In this document: positions 1 through 8,295 of the stretch, one piece after another
Position numbering within the stretch: the stretch's first letter is position 1
Layout of the letters: every line of letters begins with the position of its first letter
From: Monoraphidium neglectum
Taxonomy: Eukaryota; Chlorophyta; Chlorophyceae; Sphaeropleales; Selenastraceae
Length of the DNA: 12,566 nt
Reading direction: 5' to 3'
NCBI RefSeq assembly: GCF_000611645.1
Contig: NW_014012589.1
Location: 1-12,566 of the forward strand
Program-made: the position numbers and the translations under genes
The notes under the pieces: model-generated
Database searches by the model: none
Told to the model about the DNA's origin: nothing
Seen by the model: only the letters and a program-made list of their open reading frames with translations

Positions 1-2076
1 CCTGTGACGTCATCTTCATGAGGCTGCTGAGCTCGTCCACCGCGGCCATGGGGCTCCCCCCAGACGTCAGTGCCCCCGTAATCCGCGGCATCCTCGGCAG
101 CAGGCTGGCCGCTTGTACCTCCGCAGGGCCGCCGCCGCTCGGCGGCCCCTGCCCCGCGCCGGCCCCGCCGCCGCCCCTGGCCACCGTGGACCACTGGCTG
201 TTTGGCGCCAAGCTCTGGAGGGACGACAAAGGGGAGCCGACGGTCATGGGGACGCCGCCCAGCCCGGACTGGTAGGCGCCCAGTCCGTAGCCCGACCGGA
301 CTGCCTGCTGCCCCGCCGCCGGTTGCTGCATGTACTGGCCGCCCGGCCCGATTGCGGCCGCGGCCATGCCGTCGGGGCCGCCGGCGGCGGTCGTACCGAA
401 CGGGAGGGGCAGCATCTGCGGCGGCGCCGGCGCGACGCGCCTGATGATAGTCGCGGCCGGCGGCATCGTCCAGCCGCCAGGCACCTGGGCGGCGACCGGC
501 TGGTACGCCATCACCATTGGTGGCGGCGGCGGCGGCGGCGCCGGCGGTGGCGGCGACGGCGGGGGGGGCGGCGGCGGCGGGGACGGCGGCGGAGGCGGCG
601 GGCTCGGCCACGCGATGTGAATGTCGGCGGCCGCGCTGCCCTCGCCGCCCATGCTGTCCTTTACTACCAAAGCTGCCCGGTAATCGCCCGGCGTGCTGAT
701 GCTGAACGACGGCGCGGCGTCGCTGAACACGGCCAGCGCGTCCGAGGATCCCGCCTTTGAGATCGTCCAAGAGAATGTCATCGGGTCGCCGTCGGAGTCC
801 GCAGTCTTGGAGCCGGTGATCTGGACCGGCTGACCTGGCGCGGCGGAGTAAGGGCCGCCCGCGTTGGCGTCTGGCGGACTGTTGACCTGGACAGACAGAA
901 GCTTTTGGGTCGAGTGTGTGCCGCCGCCGCCAAAACCTTGGACTTGCAGGCTGATAAGGTAATCCCCCGGCGGGAACTCATGCTCAAATTCCGCGGGCTG
1001 CCCCTGGGCTGGCAGTCCGAGGTCGATCTGCTGCATGTAGGGCTTAGTCTGAGTGACGCTCCACTGGAAGCTGCCCGCGTTGAGGCTGCTCGCGCCGCTG
1101 ACAGCCACCAGCGGCGACTCCCCCGCACGCGCGCGCACAACGCCGCCGTTAGGCAGCGTGATCGTCGCGCGCGGGCGCGCCGACGGCGGCGGCGCCGCGT
1201 ACAGCGCCGCGGCGGCAGCCTCAGGGTCCCCTGAGAAGACGCTGCTCACGGTCACCATGCCGCCCCCCGGCCCCGCCGACGACGGCAGCGCCGGCGCGAC
1301 CTCCAGCCGCGCCGCCGCCCGCGCCGTCGCGCCGCGCGCGTCCCACGTGGTCAGCGCGGCCGTGTAGCTCCCGGCGCCGGGCGCCTTGAGCGTCGGCGCG
1401 AGGCCCTCGGCCTTTGCGACAACGAGGTTCGGCTTTCCCAAGGGCGTGACGCGCCAGACGCTCGCCACGATCGGGACGAACGCGATCGCTGACGAGGCAG
1501 TGCCCGCCAGGTTCAGGTCGCCGCCGGCAAACTGCTCGGGGGCGGTTCGTTATCCGGTTGTGGACTGGTGAACGCCAGGGTCAGCGGTCTGTGCAGGCAG
1601 ACGCTTCGACCCGCGAGCACGAAGTGTTCTTCAGGCTTCCCCTATTTCCAAGCAGCTGCGATGCATTCTGGCACCAAGGAGGCGACCGCTGCCCAGCCGT
1701 CCACTCACCACCCCCGCCCCGCAGCACCCCTCGAGATTTGCAGGCCGACGCGTCCGCCAAGCAGCCCATGCCGACGTCGCCCGCCCTGATAGGCACACTA
1801 GCAGCCCCCAGCCGCCACCCACCAGCCCCTGCTGCCGCTACCCGCCCCAGGCACCAGCGGGACGTTGTTTTTTTCCAGTGCACATCTGCTCACCGAGTTG
1901 TAAGGGCCCCCAGCGTCCACCACCGGCGGCGGCGTCAGCACGAGGGACCCTGTTTTCAAAAGGATGGCCGAGTCAACGTTCGGGTCCCCCGCGTCGGCCA
2001 CGCCAATGCGCAGGGTATAGGCGCCGCCTGCCTGGACGGGGTAGCCGCTGGAGGGCAGCAGCTGCAAGGGGCACGG

Positions 2077-2165
<89 letters not shown>

Positions 2166-3509
2166 TGCGCGTGCGTGCGTGGGAGTAGGCAGAGGCGGCT
2201 GCCGGGGTTCAGGGGCGGGTGAAGAGGCGGTCATCATATCAGGCAGGACGGCGCGGCTGGGACAGGCGCTTCGCCCGGGGAACCAGCATGTGCCAGCGGC
2301 CGGCTGCGGACATCGCGTAATCACCAATCAGCAGTCTACGCCTGCTGCATCGCGTGCCCTTCCTGCCACCACCAGGCTCGTTGTCCGTCGCCGGCGCTCC
2401 CACCCCTTCCCTGTGCCCCCCCCTGCAGCCCCGCGCCCGCCTCTGCGAACAGCGCAGCCCCCCAGGGCCGGGGCTGGGGGCTCCAAACAGCTCACCTGGG
2501 TGAACCCATCGAGCGCCGTCGCTAGCGGGGACCCGCCACCGCCCGCGCTCGGCCCGTTGTCGTAAAACTCAACCTGCGGCGGCGGCCGCGCGCCGGCGCC
2601 CAGCAGGCTGCCGCCGCCGGGCAGCAGCGCGAGGCTCGTGGCTGTCGAGCTTCCGACCGGCCGGATGTGGAATACGATCGGGTCCGGGCGCCGGCTGCCG
2701 CCGCGGCCGTCGAATTCGTCGGATCCGAAGATGTAGCTGAGGGACAGCTGGGAATTTGGGGGGGCGCTGGGCAGCACCTGGATGTCTAATTCCAGGACAG
2801 CTGCATCGTAGCTTCCCGGCGGGAAGCCGCTGTCCGGCCCCGCCGGCGCCCCGAACGCCGTCGACGCGCCGCCGCCGGCGTTCAAGTCCGCGGCCGCGGC
2901 CGCGGCGGCGCCGCTGCTGAGGACGACCGCGCCGGTCATGACCGCGCTGAGGGCGTTGGCCTGGGAGAAGGCGGCGAGGCCGAGCGCGCGGCAGGCGCCG
3001 CTGTAGCGGGCGGCGGTCAGCTGCACCTGGGGGTCCCCAGGAAGCTGCGCGGCAATCGCCGCAACCGCCGCGCCGTCAACGGCGTCGGGGTTGCCGGCGG
3101 CGCCGCCGCAGGTGTCGATCACCGCGGTCGCCGCGGGGCCGGGGATGCCAGCCGCGGCGCCGGACGGCCCCTGCTGCAGGCGCCGCCGCTCCTGCTCGCT
3201 GCTGCTGGTGCTGTTGCTGCTGATGCTGACATTTTCCTGGGCCCTATGCTGCTGTGCTCGGGGCAGGCGGCCCCAAAGGGACAGCTTTTGCCCGTGCTGC
3301 GGGGTGCTGTGTGCGGCAAGCGCAACCAGCGGCGCGAGCGCGCTGCTGTCGGCGCCGATTGCACCGGTCGTGCCGTCCGCGCTTGTGCTGGCTTCAAATT
3401 CGGAAATATCCGCGTCAACAAAGCCTGATGCGATTATGATTGGTGACAGCAGCAGGAGCTGCAGCACCAGCACCAGCAGCCCGGTCTTTGGGCTGGGCTG
3501 AGCTCTCAT
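1..3509 (-). CDS. Secreted choice-of-anchor-L / PKD-repeat protein with proline-rich hinge (3' end outside window)
   Basis: Exons on the minus strand are 3509..2496, 2061..1894 and 1531..<1. All joints are GT-AG and phase 0, and the frame stays open for at least 904 residues. Residues 1-29 are a signal peptide: basic start, then a long Leu/Val/Ile stretch. Potential N-glycosylation sites are N93 and N99. Residues 158-380 match the choice-of-anchor-L family: an N-terminal part with LTAARYSG and AVVLSSG, then YDAAVLELDIQV, SYIFGSDEFDG, FYDNG, DGFTQ and finally YTLRIGVADAGDPNVDSAIL. Three PKD-like beta domains follow at about 386-472 (DAGGPY), 517-612 (degenerate) and 613-700 (DANAGGPY, DSDGDPMTFSW). 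Residues 703-732 are almost all proline with Ser spacers. The tail to 904 is rich in Gly, Ala, Gln and Met. In bacteria this domain occurs on surface proteins; here the proline hinge suggests a wall or matrix glycoprotein, which is inference. The ATG at 3509 is the only start giving the signal peptide. The architecture is clear, the function unknown. Confidence 0.88.
1532..1893 (-). other. Intron 2 of the anchor-L protein gene, with a GAGCAG tandem acceptor
   Basis: Donor GTGAGC follows the DAGGPYNS codons. The acceptor is the tandem GAGCAG at 1537-1532, so exon 3 begins at 1531 (Phe) or, if the upstream AG is used, at 1534 with one extra Gln. Both keep the frame. The joint rebuilds a PKD-like start, DAGGPYNS-FAGGDLNLAG. 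No other gene is seen in this stretch on either strand. Confidence 0.8.
2062..2495 (-). other. Intron 1 of the anchor-L protein gene
   Basis: Donor GTGAGC follows the DGFTQ codons at 2496 and acceptor CCTTGCAG ends at 2062. The joint restores the family motif running from DGFTQ into YTLRIGVADAGD. Nearly a quarter of the intron is a CA/CT compound microsatellite lying close to the acceptor. An open frame read straight through the donor would replace the conserved VADAGD segment with an unrelated tail. Confidence 0.88.
2077..2182. repeat. Compound (GT)n(GA)n(GT)n microsatellite with GCGT-rich tail
   Basis: The plus strand reads about 11 GT units, 13 GA units, about 18 GT units and then GCGTGCGC-type degenerate units. 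It lies inside intron 1 of the minus-strand gene, so the transcript carries CA, CT and CA tracts ending about 15 nt before the 3' splice site. Confidence 0.97.
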
Positions 3510-3529
3510 CTCCGAGCCCCCCTCGTCAT
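3506..3529 (-). promoter_or_regulatory. Possible 7-codon upstream ORF overlapping the anchor-L start codon
   Basis: An ATG at 3529 opens a seven-codon frame (MTRGARR) whose TGA at 3508-3506 overlaps the main ATG at 3509-3507 as ATGA. It is one frame off from the main gene. It matters only if transcription starts upstream of 3529, which the sequence alone does not show. Confidence 0.45.
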
Positions 3530-3712
3530 TATTTACGTGCTACGACTGGGCATATGAGCTGCCCTCATCAGCGGTGGACACGCGCGCACTCGGGCTCGCG
3601 ATGAGGGCGCGGGGACGGTTTCAAGGTCGGTTGGAGCGAACAGAGACGCTGCATACGCGTTAACGAGATAGGCACTCGAAGTGTTTACCAGCTAGAGCTT
3701 GGCTCCGTTGAT

Positions 3713-3726
3713 CGTGATGCATCACG
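3713..3726. promoter_or_regulatory. Perfect 14-bp palindrome CGTGATGCATCACG
   Basis: This self-complementary site lies 204 nt upstream of the ATG at 3509. Perfect dyads of this size often bind dimeric transcription factors; that role is inferred only. Confidence 0.4.
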
Positions 3727-3762
3727 CCGATGTCCCCCCATGGCTAATGTCCGCCCTTCCTG

Positions 3763-3777
3763 ACGTGTGCACACGTG
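3763..3777. promoter_or_regulatory. Perfect 14-bp palindrome ACGTGTGCACACGT with overlapping G-box
   Basis: The palindrome at 3763-3776 contains two ACGT cores, and CACGTG at 3772-3777 is a G-box, the known core for plant and algal bZIP/bHLH factors. It lies about 254 nt upstream of the secreted-protein start codon. Function is not proven by sequence. Confidence 0.45.
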
Positions 3778-3853
3778 CCGTACCGTGAACACCTCCGCCC
3801 CGCCCTGCCAGCCGGCCATGATGCTGTGTGTCAGCAGCCGTGTTGCGTGCTAA

Positions 3854-3858
3854 TTACA
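3854..3858 (-). terminator. TGTAA poly(A) signal for the permease gene
   Basis: The minus strand reads TGTAA about 150 nt beyond the TAG stop at 4011-4009. TGTAA is the characteristic poly(A) signal of chlorophycean algae, and the distance fits a short 3' UTR. I assign it by position and motif only. Confidence 0.6.
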
Positions 3859-4008
3859 CGCACAGGTCGCTTTCCCGTCATACGTGGGTACCTGGGCGCA
3901 GCCAAGGACTCGCTCCGCGCCTTCAACCCCTGAGGACTCGCCCCGTCGGGGAACGCATCGCAGAACGGCGCATCAGCGCCGCGGCCCCGCCGCCGCAGGC
4001 GCCGCGGC

Positions 4009-4616
4009 CTAGCTGCGCCGCGCCTTCAAGACGGCGTCCAAAATGGCCTCCAGGAACATGGCGGCCCCAACAGTGAAGATCAGCGCCGACAGCGCTACGC
4101 GCGCCGCGCGCCGCCACTGCGAGACGCTTGCGCCGCCCTCGGCTGCCTCCCCCTCTGCAGAGCCTCCCGCGGGCGGCTGCGGCCACTGCTCCCCCACAGC
4201 CCCCAGGCCACCCACGCCCCGCGGTCCCTGAGGGCTACCCGCCAGCCCCTGCCCCTCGGCTTCACCCCACTCCCCCTCGCTGCCGCCGCCGCCGCGCCGC
4301 CGGCCCCGCGCCTTCCGGCCCGCCCCGCCGCCGCGCCATGGCGCGGCCGCCGCGGCGGACCGCTCTGCGGCTACGATCAGCAGCGCGGGCACGAGCCACG
4401 CCTGCGTCGTCGTCGCAGTCGCGCCCACGAGCGAGAGCGCGTCCCAGATCGTCGGCAGAAAAACAGCCGTCACATAGACTGAGAACTCGAGCCCGAGGGT
4501 CATCGGAAGCCAGCGCGGCGCAAGGGCGTCGTGGCTGCCTAAGAGTACCTCCGCCAGCACGTGGCGTGCCTGCGGGTATGCGTACGCACATGCATATGCG
4601 TGAGAGAGAGAGAGAG

Positions 4617-4660
<44 letters not shown>

Positions 4661-7600
4661 CAAAAGTGCGCGTGCATGCGAGCGCGTGCACGATGGAGTT
4701 TGCGTGTCCCTGGGTGAGCTTGGTACGAGCATGCATGCACTCATGCATAATTTCGTGTCCACCAGAAGGCAGGATCAGAGCAAGGCCATTACAACCGCGC
4801 GCAACGCGGCGGGCTGGATGCATCAGCTCCTTTGCGGCGAACGCTGCGATGCGGCGGCGCCGGCAGTGGCAAGTCTTGTTCTCACCGGGAACAGTAGCAG
4901 CACGAATGACCCAGTGAGTGACAGAAGGTAGCCAATCCTCACAGTCAGCGCCGCCGCGTGAGCGGGCGCGACGCCGCCGAGCAGCGGCGCCATGCGGACG
5001 ACGCTGATGTCAGCGAGGACGTCATCGTGCAGGGAGGCCCCAAAAACGAGGCACGAGCAGCTGCCGTTTGCGGGTGTTGGGGAGGGGGACCGGCGTGGAA
5101 GAAAAGAAGCACGGAGATACGGCAGGTGTTACGGGAAGGGAGGGATGTGCCGTGCAGGTGCGCATGCGAAGGCGCAAGGCAAACAAGGTGTCTGGCAGGG
5201 GCAGGTGCTGGGGTGGTCGCTTCGGGCGTTTCAGAGGGAACGGGCGCGCAGCAAACACAGGATTTTCCAGAGGCAACCGCTTGGAGGATGAGGGATGAAA
5301 CAGACGCTTTGAAGACAGCGCACAGTGTGAGGCCGGGTAGAGCAAGCAAACAGGGGAGACTGGCAGGACAGGGCAGGCGGCGGCGGCAGGTCGGGGGGTC
5401 CGCCGGCGCGGTGGCCGCGCCGCTCACATGGCGATGACGTAATATAGGATGCCCGCGACGCTCAGAGACGTCGCCACCATCTTCTGGGCGCGCGCCGTGC
5501 TGTATGGCCGCAGGGACGGCAGCAGGGGGAACAGAGACTGGCAAGGAAAACGTGGAGCGGCGGGCCGACGGCGCGCAGGGGGTGACGTGAGGGTCGGAGG
5601 GCCGTCGGCGCACGCGGAAGGCGGCCGGCAGGACGCGCCCGCAGCAGAGCGCGCCCTCAACGGATGCAGGGAGGGCAGCCAGGGAAGGGGGTGTCGGGGC
5701 GCGTGCGGGGGTGTGCAACGCGTCTGCCGGCGGCTGCCACGCCCGGCCTGGCCTGGTGGCCCGTGCGGCGCCCTCTCACCTGGTGGCCTGTTTTCAGGTC
5801 GAAATCGGTGCGGAACGACAGTTTAGTAGGGGAAGGGCGCAGAGGGGTGGCGGATTGCATTGTGTGTTTTGGCGAGTCCAGGGTTTAAGCGGGCGCGGGT
5901 GTCGGGGTGACACCCTCCCTCCCCAAGACAGCGAAAGCCGAGAAGCAGGCATCCCACTCTGACAGCCCCTATGCACTGGCGAGCTGCACTGCTGCTGGTG
6001 CCCTCAAACAGCTGGATGCCAGGCGCCCATCCCCGAGGTTGCATGGCGGGGGTGGGCAATCCAGGATACCCACACGCGAAACAGTTGAGGATGATGGGCA
6101 CAGTCGACGCCAGGCACAGCGCCGCCCCTGCAAAGGCATCGGCACGGCGCACAGGGGCTCGCAATCAAGAGAGGGCGTGGCAAATAGGGAGCATGGGCGG
6201 CACTCAAGATTCTGTAATGTCCCCTCGATAGCGCCAGCTGGCGGAAATCCCCTCCGGGAATTTCAGCCCCCGCGCCCCGCCTCACCCAGCGCCCCGCCGC
6301 GCGCCGCCACCAGCCCTTTCCAGTGCGGCCACAGCGGCAGCGGCTGCGCCTCGCCGCTGGCGCGCGCCGCCGCGGCCAGGGTGACCATCAGGATGGCGAG
6401 GACACCGTTTGACCCGACGCCGACAATGTTGACTGCCGCAAGACCATCCATGCTCCGCAGGCTGCGCATGGATGGCGGCAAAATGATGTAGATTTATTGC
6501 ACCAACAAGCAACTTCGCAATTGCAGGATGTAGGTAAGAATTCAGTGGGTGACGGGCAGGGTAGACAGCTGCCTGGTGCAGCGGCCGCAACAGCAGTATG
6601 CACGACTGGCCTGAAAAGAAGCTGGAAGCTTTGCAACGTGCACAATCCTTTTGTATACAGCCGCCAGCGTGACAGCGGCGCAGCTGTCCCCCTCCCGTTT
6701 GGATACACACACCTGCCGAGCGGCAGCAGCACGCACAGGCTCAGCACGCCCAGCACGAGCGGCCGCGACGCCGCGGGGCCGCTGGCGAGGCCGGTGAGCT
6801 CCCTGATCAGGCCGTGGAATTCTGGGGGTTCTCCGATAAGGATGTCGCCAATCACCACGAGGAACACGACCTGCATGACCCAGCACCTGCAGGCCCGGGG
6901 AGGGGGCCCGCGCGGAGACGGCGGGAAGCATGGGCGGGCAGGCGGGCGGCGGCGCGAGGGAGGCTGCTGGGGCCGCGCGTGGCAGCGGGGTGCTTAGGTC
7001 GGGGTGCTCCAAACCGCGAGCTGCGTCAGCTCAGTCAGGTGCGCTCCCTCCCTGTCCCTCGACACCCCTCCCTGCCCGCAGCGGCCGCGCCGCCGCTGCC
7101 GCTGCCGCCGCTGCGCCGCCGCGGACCCCGGCCCCTCACGTGACGAAGACGCTGAGCTGGAGGCACCCCTCCGCGCGCGCCCCCAGGGTGCGGTTGACGA
7201 GGGCCGCATAGGACTTGGTTCCTAAAGCGTCGGAGCCCGCTATGAGGCCGCGCGCGAGCGTGAAATAAGTGAGGAGTCCAATGGCCAGGATGAGTAATGA
7301 GCCTGGCACGAGTCCGAGGAGGTACATCGCCTGTACAGGTGCGCCAGGGAGGGGTTGACAAAACTCAGACGATTCGTGGGTCACACAGATTTGCGTGGAC
7401 ATGAGAGGGATGGAGTGTGTGTGTGCAAGCACGTGTGTGTGTGTGTGTGTGTGTGCCCTTGTGCCCGTGCATGTATGTATGTGTGCACATGTGTCTGTAC
7501 ATGTGTATGAGTGTGTTGCATTTTTGTGAGGGCGTGTTGTTCTTGCAGGCATTTTGGCGGTTGGGCGAGTCAGTGACGCCCTGATGCCTGCCGCAGCACC

Positions 7601-8295
7601 CCGAGAAGTGTGCAGCCGCTGCCGGCATGACCACTATGCCGCTGTCACAACTTGGACTTCAGATGCGGCCATCGCTCAAACCCTCGGGACACGCAGCCCA
7701 CCTTTGGCATCGCCATCATGCCAGCGCCAAGAATAACCTGCGCAAGCCCACGCGCACGCACTCACGGTTGTCAGTTGCAAAAGCAGGTGCATGGACACGT
7801 GTATTGGAGAGTCAAACCGGTTTCGAGCCGTGGGGCCGAGAGCTGGGAGGAGGCTAGCAGTGCATGCACCACGTGCCCGCCCTTGCAAGTGGGGGTCCCA
7901 GGCGCATGGAGGGTAGGCCCTGGGGGCCAACGAGTGCGACCAGCGTGGACGACTCGGCGAGCTGCATGCATTTGATCACTTGCAGTTGCGTTGAGCCCGC
8001 CACCTGAGGGCTTGGGGTACCATGGATTGTCACCCATTAGTCACATAATAAGCACCTTTGAGAGATTGAACACGACCACGCCAAACGTGTCCCGCCGGCC
8101 GTCTGGCGTCGCCCCCTCCGCGCCGCTCCCGCCGCCGCCGCCGCCGCCGCGTCGCTGGCCTGCGCCCTCCTCCTCCTCTATCACAACTGAAACACGCGGG
8201 CTGCGGCCCGGGGGCGCGGCATCCTCGATGCCGTCGTCCGCCGCCGCCGCGGGCGTGACTGGGCTGATGCGCGGGAGCAGCGGGTCCCGCAGCAT
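4009..8295 (-). CDS. AAAP/SLC38-type amino acid permease, 574 residues, ten exons
   Basis: Minus-strand exons: 8295..8056, 7737..7702, 7330..7140, 6886..6713, 6461..6286, 6127..6074, 5787..5780, 5537..5428, 5060..4886, 4569..4009. They total 1725 nt in one frame, all GT-AG. The product should be a multi-spanning proton- or sodium-coupled amino acid transporter; substrate and membrane are unknown. Residues 1-70 are a soluble Pro/Gly/Glu-rich tail. TM1 is VVVFNLSKVILGAGMMAMPK (73-92), the family signature. Others: TM2 93-121, TM3 148-173 (FLVVIGDIL), TM4 about 198-212, TM5 220-242, TM6 274-291 (TVPIILNCFACH), TM7 311-337, TM8 368-388, then FPARHVL, TM9 about 412-431, TM10 about 432-456 (IWDALSLVGATA, LVPALL) and TM11 546-569. 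The 11 spans fit the family. Residues 457-545 form an unusually long Gly/Arg/Glu-rich loop. The ATG at 8295 is the first after an in-frame stop. The family call is firm; small boundary shifts are possible. Confidence 0.9.
4602..4658. repeat. Compound (GA)n(GT)n microsatellite
   Basis: About 9 GA units are followed by about 19 GT units on the plus strand. It lies in intron 9 of the permease gene (4885..4570), so the transcript carries a CA tract then a CT tract ending about 30 nt before the CCGCAG acceptor at 4570. The order CA then CT in the sense direction is the same as in the secreted-protein gene. Confidence 0.97.
5061..5427 (-). other. Intron 8 of the permease gene
   Basis: Donor GTGAGC follows VIA plus two bases of codon 330, and acceptor ACGGCAG precedes the single base that completes Ile330. 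The joined reading, YYVIAICSCLVFGASL, keeps TM7 and the FG motif after it. I see no other gene or repeat inside this intron. Confidence 0.85.
5780..5787 (-). other. 8-nt microexon 7 of the permease gene
   Basis: The minus strand reads acceptor AAAACAG, exon GCCACCAG, donor GTGAGA. Exon 6 ends in phase 1 with T and exon 8 (5537) begins in phase 0, so direct joining of 6 to 8 breaks the frame. Inserting these eight bases completes Cys291 and adds His292 and Gln293, giving CFACHQSLFPLL, which matches the conserved Cys-His after TM6 in SLC38-type carriers. The exon was predicted from the missing residues and then found with perfect splice sites. Confidence 0.85.
7413..7517. repeat. GT-rich microsatellite with degenerate GT/ATGT units
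   Basis: The core at 7432-7455 is about 12 perfect GT units, flanked by interrupted GTGT and ATGTATGTAT stretches. It is inside intron 2 of the permease gene (7701..7331), CA-rich in the sense direction, and ends roughly 100 nt before the acceptor. Confidence 0.95.
7702..7737 (-). other. 36-nt exon 2 of the permease gene (second half of TM1)
   Basis: It is flanked by acceptor GCGCAG and donor GTGGGC and encodes the 12 residues VILGAGMMAMPK. Skipping it keeps the frame but deletes the glycine-rich unwound part of TM1, which in this fold forms the substrate site. The upstream exon ends with NLSK and the downstream exon starts with AMYLLGL, so the family motif is complete only with this exon. 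Confidence 0.88.
7738..8055 (-). other. Intron 1 of the permease gene
   Basis: Donor GTGCTT follows NLSK and the acceptor is TTGCGCAG, with a CTGAC branch-like element about 30 nt upstream. Reading on past the donor meets a stop after four codons. Nothing else is recognised inside. Confidence 0.82.

Larger units (their letters stand above)
3510..4008. other. Spacer: 3' region of the permease gene and promoter of the anchor-L gene
   Basis: No coding region is supported here. Both neighbours are on the minus strand, so the right part (about 3850-4008) is the 3' UTR of the permease gene and the left part must hold the promoter of the secreted-protein gene. Contents seen are a TGTAA element, two 14-bp palindromes, a G-box and the short upstream ORF. 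A TAAATAAT stretch at about 3536-3529 is the most TATA-like sequence near the start codon but sits very close to it. Confidence 0.7.

Noticed and set aside
113..760. Long plus-strand open frame rich in Arg
   Set aside because: It is the antisense shadow of the proline-rich, GC-rich exon 3 of the minus-strand gene. Low-complexity Arg and Gly composition, no domain and no splice context.
1878..2222. Plus-strand open frame with Cys-Val and Arg-Glu dipeptide runs
   Set aside because: The runs are only the translation of the GT and GA microsatellite, which has no stop codons in some frames.
4128..4931. 267-codon plus-strand open frame
   Set aside because: It lies antisense to exons 9 and 10 of the permease and passes through the GA/GT repeat; no recognisable domain, while the minus strand shows a clear family match.
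4945..5718. 257-codon minus-strand open frame overlapping permease exons 8 and 9
   Set aside because: It is in the wrong frame for both exons and crosses introns. The spliced frame gives the conserved permease helices instead.
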